Positions 26,239 to 35,219 of a DNA stretch of 64,000 bases are shown piece after piece; position 1 is the stretch's first letter, and each line of letters starts with the position of its first letter. Position numbers and translations under genes: made by a program. The notes under the pieces are model-generated. The model had not been told where the DNA came from. It did not search any database and worked only from the letters and a program-made list of their open reading frames with translations. The DNA is taken from assembly GCF_000169095.1 (NCBI RefSeq), contig NZ_AAVU01000038.1:11180-75179 (forward strand), read 5' to 3'. The DNA is from Lyngbya sp. PCC 8106. Lineage in GTDB: Bacteria > Cyanobacteriota > Cyanobacteriia > Cyanobacteriales > Microcoleaceae.

Positions 26239-27669
26239 CTATTCTACATTAATAGAGTCCAAATATCTTTCTCTCGTTTCCACCCGAAAGAGATAGGTTA
26301 AAGCGGCTGCAAACAGACAAATTAAAGCGAGTAAAAACAGCAACACAGGAACACCTATAGAATGTTGTAAAATCGGTAATGTAAACGCACCGATGACCGC
26401 ACCCGCTTTGGCAAAAGCAGCCGCAAACCCCGCACCACTGGCCCGAATAGAAGTCGGAAATACTTCACCCGATAACAGAAATGTAGTGGAGTTAGGGCCA
26501 GAATTCATCATTAAATTAAACACAAAGAAACCCACAAAAACCAAAATAATACTGGTTCCGTTACTAAATTCAAAAGTATTAGAAGCAGCCAATATTAATA
26601 AGCCGACAGCCATTCCAATAAAGCCGATAATTTGCAGTCGAATCCGTCCGACCCGTTCAATTAATAGCACAGCAATTAGAAAGCCAATAATTAAAAAGAT
26701 ATCAACAAAAGCCGATCCCGTTGCTGCTGCTTTTTCTCTGGCGATAAAACTTTCTTTTCCTGCAAACGCCAAAGCCCCAATAATAGTCGGGGTAAAAATC
26801 CCAATTCCATAAGTGGCAATATCTTGTAAAAACCAGGGAACAGAAGCGAGTATTGTTCGCCGTAAATATTGCCAGGAAAATAAAGCAGAATAGGATAAAT
26901 GAGATTCTTGTTTGGGCGGGTCAGTTTCTGGGGTAATATTAATCGGTTCATTGAGTAATGTAGAGGCGGCTTTTGAGGCTTCGTCGTATTCTTCTCGATT
27001 GATATGATAAAGCGGACTTTCAAGTAAGAAACTAATCCGTAAAACACCCACTGCGATCGCTAAAATTAATCCAACTCCCAACATCCAACGCCACGCATAT
27101 TGAATCATCGGTAAAGGCGAGTCAGGATAAACAATTTGAAAAATATGAATCACTGTTAATCCGGTAACAGCACCCAAAAGCGCACCGACTGCTTGAAACG
27201 TAAAAGCGCCAATTACCATCCGACCTCGCAACCGAGAGGGAACATTTTCGGTAATATAGGATACGCTGATCGGATAGTCCGCCCCAATTCCAACACCCAC
27301 GAGAAACCGAAAGAAAATCAATGAAGTGGCATCCCAGGCTAGGGCGGTTCCTGCTGTTGCGAAGATAAAAATGGCAACATCCACCATCAACATCAGTTGA
27401 CGTCCGACTTTATCGGTAATTGGGCCAAGGGTAAAGGCTCCCACCATTGACCCGGCGATCGCCGCTACTGCTACCGCCCCGATCTCCGCAGAACCCAAGT
27501 TAAAGTCTCGCTGTAGGAAGGGAAGGGCGACACCAATGATAAAAAAATCAAAGCCATCTAAAGCGATGAGTCCTGCCGACAAGGCCCAGAGTAGCCACAT
27601 CACAGGGGTAATGGGGGAGGCGTCGAGGCGTTGTTCAAAGGAGAGGGGTTGAGTTGCAGTTGTTGTCAT
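26239..27669 (-). CDS. MFS transporter (sugar/organic acid type)
   Basis: A 476-residue protein with about 12 membrane segments. MFS signatures are seen: GPITDKVGRQLML between segments 2 and 3, the GVGIGADYPISVSYITENVPSRLRGRM stretch of the sugar-porter/AAHS type, and LIERVGRIRLQ in the second half. FPTSIRASGAGFAAAFAKAGA is the usual segment 10-11 motif. It probably moves an organic acid, phosphate or sugar with protons; the substrate cannot be told from the sequence. Confidence 0.85.
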   Translation of the reverse strand: MTTTATQPLSFEQRLDASPITPVMWLLWALSAGLIALDGFDFFIIGVALPFLQRDFNLGSAEIGAVAVAAIAGSMVGAFTLGPITDKVGRQLMLMVDVAIFIFATAGTALAWDATSLIFFRFLVGVGIGADYPISVSYITENVPSRLRGRMVIGAFTFQAVGALLGAVTGLTVIHIFQIVYPDSPLPMIQYAWRWMLGVGLILAIAVGVLRISFLLESPLYHINREEYDEASKAASTLLNEPINITPETDPPKQESHLSYSALFSWQYLRRTILASVPWFLQDIATYGIGIFTPTIIGALAFAGKESFIAREKAAATGSAFVDIFLIIGFLIAVLLIERVGRIRLQIIGFIGMAVGLLILAASNTFEFSNGTSIILVFVGFFVFNLMMNSGPNSTTFLLSGEVFPTSIRASGAGFAAAFAKAGAVIGAFTLPILQHSIGVPVLLFLLALICLFAAALTYLFRVETRERYLDSINVE

Positions 27670-28083
27670 TCTGGTAATTCCGCGTAGGAGGGCTGACGCT
27701 GGTGTGGATTTATACAGAGGGAAAATACGAACGAAACTATATCACGTTTTCTCGGTGTTTAGAATCTATCTTAGGTCTTTGATTCAAGAAGGCAAATCTC
27801 TCAGCAGAAATTTTTGGATCTCTTAGACCCTGTATGATCAGTTAGTAAAAAGTTATTTTAAAAAAAGGTGTGAATATACTGGGTAAAATTTAAGTATTTA
27901 TTTTAAAAATAGGGATCTTCCAGAGTTGATTGTAAACGAGTAATCAAATATAAGCTCTGCTGTGAAAAAGTTGATCAGCTTTATTTTATATTGATTGATC
28001 GTTATCACTCTAGAAGATCCAAATGGTTTAATGCGTTTTTTTAAATCAAATAAGTTTTATAATGCAGAAGGGTTTGAAACCCA
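27670..28083. other. Intergenic region with a long inverted repeat
   Basis: No gene is visible. It contains a 14-base inverted repeat with one mismatch at 27913-27926 and 28007-28020, enclosing 80 bases. Confidence 0.6.
27913..28020. repeat. Inverted repeat, possible structured RNA or hairpin element
   Basis: GGATCTTCCAGAGT pairs with ACTCTAGAAGATCC (13 of 14). The enclosed 80 bases are AT-rich and have a small inner stem (AAAG-TTGATCAG-CTTT). It could be a small RNA or a miniature element remnant. Confidence 0.4.
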
Positions 28084-28257
28084 TCAGTCTTTCTTCTGCT
28101 GAATCTGCTTCCAGGATTGAAGTGTCGTCGTAAAATTTCCTCGCAAAGCTGCTATTAGCTGAGGTTTTACGGCTTGCGCCCATCGTTCAAAGTTAAATTC
28201 CTCATAGCTGATATTGAGGAGGAGTTCTTGAGACTGATTTTTAGTTCTGCTGTTCAT
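28084..28257 (-). CDS. Small hypothetical protein (57 residues)
   Basis: ATG 28257 opens a frame MNSRTKNQSQELLLNISYE with SYEEFNFERWAQAVKPQL next and a basic helical end. The composition is protein-like and charged. No family was recognised and no clear ribosome site precedes it. It may be a small regulator or an old fragment. Confidence 0.4.
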   Translation of the reverse strand: MNSRTKNQSQELLLNISYEEFNFERWAQAVKPQLIAALRGNFTTTLQSWKQIQQKKD

Positions 28258-28755
28258 ACCCTACCTTGAATGTGAAATGACTCGTTCTCAAATGGTGTCC
28301 CCGAGCATAACCCTCTGAAGTATAGAAATCCCCTTTGAACTTTTTCCAGTTTTTTAGGGTTCTAGCCGAAACTGTATCTCCTACACCTGAGTGGTTTTGT
28401 TCAGTTGCACCAAATCTATAGACTATTTATATTTTCTCGGAAATGTTGATAAAATTCAAGACAATAATCGAATGTTTGAATCAAATCGATGCAGTTTTAG
28501 GATAGGGCGACTCACCCGAGTCAAATTTGAGTAAACTTTGTAATGGCCTACCTACAACTCTTAGTCCGTTGTTGTTGATGATTACTTCAGTCTAGACTGG
28601 CCACTGCAACCCCTAATCAACTCTCGTTAATGGTCTAGGCAAGATTGTAAAATATTACTAGGTCTATGCCAAAATTTTTAACCCCAATGATTGCAATAGA
28701 TATAGTCAATACCTTATTTCTTTCGGTGTATAGAATTTTAGAACTTGTGAACAAA
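28258..28755. other. Intergenic region before the response regulator
   Basis: About 500 bases with no supported gene. The open frame upstream of 28756 (from 28666) is probably untranslated leader. Confidence 0.5.
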
Positions 28756-29136
28756 ATGACTAAATACATTTTACTCATTGATGATGAAGACGATATTCGC
28801 GAAGTTGCCCAAATTACTTTAGAATATATTTTAACTTGGCAAGTGATTACAGCTTCATCGGGTCAGGAAGGACTGTTCAAAGCCCGTGAAGAACAACCCG
28901 ACGTGATTTTGCTTGATGTAATGATGCCAGAATGGGATGGACTGATGACATTTCAAAAGCTTCAAGCTGACCCCAAAACTCAGCAGATCCCCGTGATTTT
29001 ACTAACAGCGCAAGTACAAACTCATAAACACCGAAAATTTGCTGAGTTAGGGGTGAGTGGAGTGATCACTAAACCTTTTGATCCTCTGAATTTAGGGAAT
29101 TTAGTAGCTCAAATTTTAGATTGGGGTAGAGTTTGA
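28756..29136 (+). CDS. Single-domain response regulator (CheY-like)
   Basis: A 126-residue receiver domain: acidic pocket LLIDDEDDIRE, phospho-acceptor Asp in VILLDVMMPEWDG, conserved Thr in VILLTAQVQ, and Lys in GVITKPFDPL. It has no output domain, so it must act on a partner. ATG 28756 (MTKYILLIDDED) is preferred as the receiver begins there; the frame is open from 28666. No cognate kinase lies next to it. Confidence 0.88.
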   Translation: MTKYILLIDDEDDIREVAQITLEYILTWQVITASSGQEGLFKAREEQPDVILLDVMMPEWDGLMTFQKLQADPKTQQIPVILLTAQVQTHKHRKFAELGVSGVITKPFDPLNLGNLVAQILDWGRV

Positions 29137-29373
29137 CATCACCATTCAACCCACATGATTTTGACACAGAACATAGAATAACTAAATTTTTATCGTTTTT
29201 AATCTCAATTTTTCTCTTAAATATCAAGTTTTGTAAGCTTCAGTATCAAGTTTTGTGACAATATTGATTGATTTAATCAGTTCTGGATATTTTACCTTTA
29301 CTTTTAAATATATAGTAAAGATAGTCTATCAAAACCAGATGACTATCTACAGCTTCCCAAGGAGGTGTCAACT

Positions 29374-29595
29374 ATGCCTGGGGTTTATATACTTCTACTC
29401 GCTTTCACACTAGGTTCCATCTGGGTTTATCTACAAACATCTGAAGATATACCGTTCGTTTTAGCTGGATTAACTGGACTAACTTGTTTGATATGGGGAT
29501 TTGCTTTTACCCATTGGAGTGTTCAAATCTTGATTTTATGTGGTTTATTAAGCTGGTACAAACTTTATCTTCCTGAGAGTTCAGGTCTGCGATAA
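29374..29595 (+). CDS. Small membrane protein (73 residues)
   Basis: ATG 29374 follows a strong AAGGAGG (29359-29365). The product has two or three hydrophobic segments (VYILLLAFTLGSIWVYL; FVLAGLTGLTCLIWGFAF; VQILILCGLLSWYKLYL) and almost no soluble part. The family is not recognised. The ribosome site and membrane pattern make it a likely real gene. Confidence 0.6.
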   Translation: MPGVYILLLAFTLGSIWVYLQTSEDIPFVLAGLTGLTCLIWGFAFTHWSVQILILCGLLSWYKLYLPESSGLR

Positions 29596-29861
29596 ATAAA
29601 AAACAGATTTAAAAAATAGACTTCGCTTTTGATCATTCATTTTAAATCATACCTTAAAATTCCTCCTACTCTCTAGTTCTGAGGATTTTTTTGTTTTTGA
29701 TACTTTATATTAGTCTTAAAACCTTAACTTAGTGTTGTTACAGCGATTTAGCTTTATAGTTAGATAGTGGTCGCGCTAACTACTACTATCTTGATCAAAA
29801 AATTGACTATTTTGACCAATGTATTGCGCTGAATAGACCATAATTTTGAGAGTCTCCAAAA

Positions 29862-31787
29862 TTATTCAACTTCAAGAATTAACTGATAATTTATGGGATC
29901 TTTAGCATCAGACACCACAATAATTTCATAATAACCTGTATCTTCTAATTGTCCTGACCAACTCTGAAGTCGGGCATCTTCGAGAATAATTTTAGCGTTT
30001 TTTCGACGACTCGGAGTATAGAGAGAAAGAAAGGTAGATTTCTGAGGAACTTCTAACTTAATCCGTAAATTTTGCTGACGTTTTAACCACGCAACATAAG
30101 CTTTCCCTTCTCCCGGTTGTAAGACACCTTGCAGCACCTTTTTACTGGCATTTTCATCAAATTGAACTTCTTTTAAATTCTGCCCTTGTTGTAACATCTT
30201 TAATTCATCTGCGGTTAACGCTTGCCAAATCTGACCGATAGGCAAGTCAATTAAATTTTCACCGCGAGGTTGTTCAGGAAACAAGTAAAAAAATCGCGCA
30301 TCGGCTAAATCTTCTAAAGCCCGACTACTTAAATTCAACGCATTAACTTCCTTCGCCCATGTTTTAATATTATCAGCACTATATTGTCCTAACTGACTTC
30401 GAGATTCATCACTAATGACAGTCAGCCGATTTAAGACATCATAAGCCGTTTTATCCCATCGTTTACGCCAGGAAGCATCAGCAGGATCTTGAGTTAACAT
30501 TCTGCCATTTTGAGAGGGATAACGATTATAAAATTCTTCATTAACCAGTTCAATAAAATACTGATAATCAACCCCCAATTCTTGACGGCGATTTTGGATA
30601 AATTCTTGACGTTGAAGTTCTCCCATCGCACTAAATCCACCATCATTGGATCTCGAGAGATGATTGACAAAATAAAACCCTCCAATCCAACCCACTCCCC
30701 CCATCAGAACCATAGAAATTGTCACGAGCAATACTGTTGTCCAGGTTGAAGATAAATTCCCCGGAAATTTCAGCTTTGGATATGAGGTTTTTTGCAGTGT
30801 TGTATTGGGAGTCGCCGCAATCGGAATTGGAATTTGGGCTTCTACAGAAGGAGGCTGTGTCAACACAGGAGATGATCGGATTTCCATCTCTGGTGGGGCT
30901 TGTGTGGGAATAGAAGGAAGGACAGGGGTATCATTGAGGGCTTGTAGAACTTGGGAGGCGTGGGAATAGCGTTCGCCCGGCTTGTGGGCTAACATTTTAT
31001 CTAAAATCGCCGCTAATTTTGGACTGACTGAAGTTTGCGATCGCCAATTCCAGGTAAGATGATAGCTATCAATCAGGTGTTGAGGTTCTTTTCCCGTCAA
31101 CAAAACCACCACCGTCGCCGCCAAACTATACAAATCACTGTGAGGAGATACAATTCCTATCTGCATTTGTTCTTCCGGGGCGTAACCGACTTTTCCCAAA
31201 CGAGTTGCAGGAGTCGGGGGAAGGTGACGCACACCCAACTCAGAATCAACTTTGGCTTTGATTTGTTTGACTCCGCCAAAATCAATCAAAACGGGTAATC
31301 CATCGGTCTGACGGCGAATCACATTATCCGGTGAGATATCGCGATGAACAACACCATGAGAGTGAATGTATTCCAGCACAGGTAACAATTGCAACATCAG
31401 TTGTGTGACTTCAAGTTCACTGAAGCGGGTTCCCTGGCTTTTGTATTGGGTGATCAGTTCGCGATAGGTTAAACCTTTAACATAATCTTGGACAACAAAT
31501 AAATAGCCTTTACCGTTAATTTTTTCGCGGAATAGTTCTCGAAAACAAGGAATTTGTGGATGTTGGAGTTGATAGAGTATTTGGGCTTCTCGTTCAAAAA
31601 GTTCTTGAGACTTTTGCAAGCCATAACTTCCTTGAACTTGCGGAGCGAACTCCTTCAACACACACAGTTCGTTAAACCGATGCTGATCTTCTGCTAAGTA
31701 GGTACGCCCAAAACCACCATGCCCCAACTGGCGCATAATGTGATAATGGTTTCGCAGAATTTGGCCCGGATAAATGGAGGTACTCAT
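29862..31787 (-). CDS. Serine/threonine protein kinase with membrane anchor
   Basis: The 641-residue protein begins with a Hanks-type kinase domain (~10-275): glycine loop LGHGGFGRTYLAED, Lys in CVLKEFAP, catalytic HRDISPDN, DFGGVKQI and APEE. A proline-rich linker and a single membrane segment (TVLLVTISMVLMGGVGWIGGFYFV, ~355-378) follow. The outer C-terminal ~260 residues include a helical part and a beta-rich end (KLEVPQKSTFLSLYTPS ... YEIIVVSDA) that may sense or bind ligands. This is a common cyanobacterial Spk layout. It has no close operon partner. Confidence 0.9.
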   Translation of the reverse strand: MSTSIYPGQILRNHYHIMRQLGHGGFGRTYLAEDQHRFNELCVLKEFAPQVQGSYGLQKSQELFEREAQILYQLQHPQIPCFRELFREKINGKGYLFVVQDYVKGLTYRELITQYKSQGTRFSELEVTQLMLQLLPVLEYIHSHGVVHRDISPDNVIRRQTDGLPVLIDFGGVKQIKAKVDSELGVRHLPPTPATRLGKVGYAPEEQMQIGIVSPHSDLYSLAATVVVLLTGKEPQHLIDSYHLTWNWRSQTSVSPKLAAILDKMLAHKPGERYSHASQVLQALNDTPVLPSIPTQAPPEMEIRSSPVLTQPPSVEAQIPIPIAATPNTTLQKTSYPKLKFPGNLSSTWTTVLLVTISMVLMGGVGWIGGFYFVNHLSRSNDGGFSAMGELQRQEFIQNRRQELGVDYQYFIELVNEEFYNRYPSQNGRMLTQDPADASWRKRWDKTAYDVLNRLTVISDESRSQLGQYSADNIKTWAKEVNALNLSSRALEDLADARFFYLFPEQPRGENLIDLPIGQIWQALTADELKMLQQGQNLKEVQFDENASKKVLQGVLQPGEGKAYVAWLKRQQNLRIKLEVPQKSTFLSLYTPSRRKNAKIILEDARLQSWSGQLEDTGYYEIIVVSDAKDPINYQLILEVE

Positions 31788-32220
31788 GGATTTGAGGGGT
31801 TAAACTCAGGGTTCAAGTTGAGTTGGGTGCAGTTATGGGTGAGACTTCAGTGAAGTTGATCAGTGAATTGAAGAAATGAGACTGCCGAATTTACAGTTAA
31901 GGCAGTACCATCACGGGTTTAGTTGGTTGAGATCGAATTTAGACCGAGTTAACCCGTTAAGGTGACTCAAGAGGGTTCTCTGGTATTTTAAGCCTTATTA
32001 GCCATCTTTTGACGGGTCGCGGGGTCAAGTCACGAATAATCAATCAACAACAAGAGATTTACTCAATATTTACAACTACCCCTCTTGGATTTTACACAAG
32101 CTACTGGTTTTCTGGGGTTTAGGCTCTCTATATTGGGACAGTACGAACTCAAACCCCCTTCTAAATCAGATTTGGGAGTATTGACTGTATTTATTCAATC
32201 TTAAGAACTTGAGAATCTCA
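31788..32220. other. Intergenic region between kinase and PEP-CTERM gene
   Basis: About 430 bases, promoters of two divergent genes. No further gene or RNA was recognised. Confidence 0.6.
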
Positions 32221-32454
32221 ATGACAAAAACGCCACGTATTGCTTCGATTGTAGCTATTATCGGGGCTTTCGCCTTTCCAGGTGTGAGTGCTTTACCGAG
32301 TCAAGCGGCTTTATTAGTCGGGAATACAGAAGGAAATAATATTCTCCTATTTGATGAACAGAAGGGCGAATTTTTGGGTGAATTTATCGCACCGGGAAGT
32401 GGGGGATTGGTTTCTCCAGATGACTTGAATTTTGGCCCCGATGGCAACCTCTAT
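32221..32454 (+). pseudogene. PEP-CTERM protein, 5' part (interrupted by a tnpB element)
   Basis: The first 78 codons (MTKTPRIASIVAIIGAFAF ... SALPSQAALLVGNTEGNNILLFDE ... NFGPDGNLY) include a signal peptide and the start of a beta-propeller-like protein. The frame is cut at 32454 by an insertion sequence. Joining to 33884 gives a 318-residue open frame reading PDGNLYVSSFLSDEILRFD, so the insertion is precise. Confidence 0.8.
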
Positions 32455-32590
32455 CTAAAAATGAAGCAATCTTGACTCCCGTTAGAGTCGAAGACTTAAC
32501 GGCGAGATGAATTGCGACCAACAGCAACCCTCTTAAGATGAAATTCTAGCCGAGTACAAAATCCAGATAGAACTGTGTTATATTTTTAGA

Positions 32591-33781
32591 ATGTTAACAC
32601 TAACCTACGAATTTAAGTTGATTCCTTCTCAAGAACAGATTGCCACCATTGAAGAAATGTTGGCGGTCTGTAGAAAGGTGTGGAATTACGCCTTGAGAGA
32701 GCGAAAAGACTGGATAAGTAGTAGAAAGTGTGCAGTTAACTCTTGTTCATTGCAGCAAGAGTACATTGTCCCAGCGGATGCTCCGTATCCCAACTACAAC
32801 ATACAATCTGCTAGCTTGACAAAAGCGAAGAAAACCAACCCTGAACTCAAGAAAATCAATGCTCAAGTTTTACAACAAGTTCTCAAAACCTTAGAAAGAG
32901 CATTCAACAACATGAAAGAGCAGGGTTATGGTTTTCCTCGCTTCAAAAACAAGTATCGAATGCGGTCTTTTGTGTTCCCTCAGTTGAAGAGCAATCCAGT
33001 TTCAAATAACTGGATAAAGCTTCCTCAGATTGGATGGTTGGAGATGAGATTATCTCGCCCAATTCCAGAAGGATTTAAACTTAAACAGGTGAGGGTTGTG
33101 AGAAAAGCTAGCGGGTATTTTGCAATGCTATCTTTACAAAGCCCTGTAAGCATTCCAGATACTCCAGCTTCCGGGCATCCGATAGGAATTGACATTGGGC
33201 TTGATAAGTTCTTGGCAACCTCTGATGGTGAGTTGATCGAACGTCCCAAATTTTTAACACGGCTACACGGCGAGTTGAAATTACTGCAACGTAGATTAAA
33301 GTTAAAGAAACTGGGTTCGGCTAATCGACACAAACTTAGCCAGAAGATAGCAAGACTTCATCAAAAAATATCAGATACCCGAAAAGACTTTCACTTGAAA
33401 TTAGCTCATCATTTGTGCGACCAAGCGGGAATGATATTTGTTGAAGACCTAGACTTTAGAGCTTGGGCAAAAGGAATGTTAGGCAAGCATACCTTAGACG
33501 CAGGGTTCGGTCAGTTCTTCAATATATTAGCTTGGGTTTGCTGGAAGCGGGGGGTTTATTTTGGCAAGGTTGACTACAGATATACGAGTCAAATTTGTCC
33601 TCATTGTGGGGCGCATACAGGAAAAAAAGACCTGTCCGAGCGCACACATAAATGCCCTGAATGCAACTACGAATGTAATCGCGATGTTGCAGCAGCACAA
33701 GTGATTTGTAATCGAGGTATTGCTGCGGTCGGGCAGATCGTGGTTCAAGAAATTGACGCTCGTTGGCGTACTGTCGGGTGA
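32591..33781 (+). CDS. tnpB: RNA-guided nuclease TnpB (second copy, different subfamily)
   Basis: The 396-residue protein is complete. The RuvC residues are D201 in IGIDIGLDK, E285 in VEDLDF and D365 in NRDVAAAQ; a zinc ribbon (CPHCGAHTG ... CPECNYEC) is between the last two. It differs strongly from the TnpB at 140-3828 (YEFKLIPSQEQ start and shorter insertions), so this is an independent element. ATG 32591. The guide scaffold should span the gene end and the right end, with guide sequence GTCAGCAGTTTTTTG from the host gene. Confidence 0.92.
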   Translation: MLTLTYEFKLIPSQEQIATIEEMLAVCRKVWNYALRERKDWISSRKCAVNSCSLQQEYIVPADAPYPNYNIQSASLTKAKKTNPELKKINAQVLQQVLKTLERAFNNMKEQGYGFPRFKNKYRMRSFVFPQLKSNPVSNNWIKLPQIGWLEMRLSRPIPEGFKLKQVRVVRKASGYFAMLSLQSPVSIPDTPASGHPIGIDIGLDKFLATSDGELIERPKFLTRLHGELKLLQRRLKLKKLGSANRHKLSQKIARLHQKISDTRKDFHLKLAHHLCDQAGMIFVEDLDFRAWAKGMLGKHTLDAGFGQFFNILAWVCWKRGVYFGKVDYRYTSQICPHCGAHTGKKDLSERTHKCPECNYECNRDVAAAQVICNRGIAAVGQIVVQEIDARWRTVG

Positions 33782-33883
33782 GCGAAAGCGAACAGATAAG
33801 TGCCGTAAAAGCAGTAAATCTAAGTCGTGAGATTTAGAATCCCCCAGTAGAACTCGAAGAGTTTACTGGTGGGAGTGTGTCAA
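33750..33883 (+). ncRNA. Predicted omega-RNA scaffold at the right end of the second tnpB element
   Basis: The 3' end of tnpB plus the two hairpins before GGGAGTGTGTCAA occupy the usual place of the TnpB guide RNA scaffold. Predicted from position and shape only. Confidence 0.45.
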
Positions 33884-34606
33884 GTCAGCAGTTTTTTGAG
33901 TGACGAAATTCTGCGTTTTGATAGCACTGGAGAATTTATTGATGTTTTTGCATCCGGTAACGGTCTCCCTGGCGGGTTAAACGGGCCTAATGATTTGTTG
34001 TTTGCGCCCGATGGCAGCCTTTATGTGACGACTCAGGGGAGTATTGCTATCAATGGTCAGGCTGACTTTAGTGCAGGTCTTCCCAGTCAAGTGTTGCGTT
34101 TTGATATTACCACACAAACCTCGACGGTATTTGCCGAACCGACTCCCTCACCCGATGGTTTTGGGTTTGTCAGTTTATTGGGGTTAGCGTTGGGGTTTGA
34201 AGGGGATTTATTTGTTAGTGATTTTGCCAATGATATTCGCCGCTATGATCTAGAAACGGGTAATTTAGTCAGTGTTTTACCCACAAACTACACAGAAACA
34301 ATCCCGAGTAATAATTTTATCGGGAATTTAACCTTTGACCCCAACAACATCCTTTATTCAGTTGGCTTTGACTTTACCAATAGTAATTTTGGAGCAATTC
34401 TGCGATACGATGGTATGACTGGAGAAGCGTTGCCTTCAGTGGGAAATACCAGTGCAGTTTTTGTTTCGACTAATGATCAGTTACTCCGTCCGATTGGGAT
34501 CGCTTTTACCACACAGATTCCTCCGCAAACCGTGCCTGAACCGTTTTCCGTGTTAGGTTTGCTCGCCATTGGAGTTTGGGGAGTTCAGACTAAACTCCGT
34601 CGATAA
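33884..34606 (+). pseudogene. PEP-CTERM protein, 3' part
   Basis: The second part (VSSFLSDEILRFDSTGEFIDVF ...) holds propeller-like repeats (GPNDLLFAPDGSLYVTT) and ends in a PEP-CTERM sorting signal: VPEPFSVLGLLAIGVWGVQT then KLRR. PEP-CTERM proteins are exported and sorted by an exosortase, often together with extracellular polysaccharide. A terminator follows at 34645. Excision of the element at 32455-33883 would restore a 318-residue product. Confidence 0.8.
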
Positions 34607-35219
34607 TCATTTTTGAATCCTGAATAAATTCTACAACACATTAGCCCTCGGCAATCGCCGGGGGTTTCTTGGGTAGATACACCCGCCTCGCGCCTCAAAA
34701 TCAATCCGACTATTACTCGACTGCCTCTGGGCGCTACACTGTAAAGAGTCGTCCTTGAAGATATCACTAAGTTCAAAACAGAAATGATTTAGTTTTCATC
34801 AAATAAATTTATGATAGAAGATCAGCATATTCAAATTAATAGATAGCCATACATTCTATTCAACGTATTAAGCCAAAATGTTAGCAAGAAAACTTAATAA
34901 AAGTTAAACTTTCTTCTAGATAGGATATTCTAATGCAACTCAAACTCTGGTAAATTAAAATCAGGATTTCCATCTTTTTCTCGATTCCGACCTAACCCTC
35001 TATATTTTATTCCATTGACTGGAAACTATTTTTAAGATTTAATCTGCTTTTCGCTATCGTTTTTTAAAATTGTACCAATAATATGAAATACTTAAATATT
35101 TGCTACCGAAGGGAAGCAGGGGAAGTGAGGAAAATGATCGGTAGGATTATTTTTGAAATTTAATCTAAATTTTTAAACTCAAGTTTAAGCAATTATTTTT
35201 AACAATTAACTTAAAAACC
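34607..35219. other. Intergenic region
   Basis: About 610 bases. It begins with the terminator at 34645-34670; the rest is AT-rich with no supported gene. It should contain the promoter of the GAF/GGDEF gene. Confidence 0.6.
34645..34670 (+). terminator. Rho-independent terminator of the PEP-CTERM gene
   Basis: CCCTCGGC and GCCGGGGG (one G-U pair, loop AATC) are followed by TTTCTT. Confidence 0.7.

Larger units (their letters stand above)
32455..33883 (+). mobile_element. IS200/IS605-type tnpB-only element (1429 bp) in a PEP-CTERM gene
   Basis: Boundaries come from restoring the host gene: removal of 32455-33883 joins ...CTCTAT to GTCAGCAG in frame. The left end has a hairpin CCGTTAGAGTC / GACTTAACGG; the right end has GAATCCCCCAGTA ... 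TACTGGTGGGAGTGTGTCAA. There is no target duplication, as usual for this family. It has only tnpB, so it needs a transposase from elsewhere to move. Confidence 0.85.

Noticed and set aside
26393..26812. 139-codon plus-strand frame inside the MFS gene
   Set aside because: Low-complexity mirror of membrane segments of a convincing transporter.
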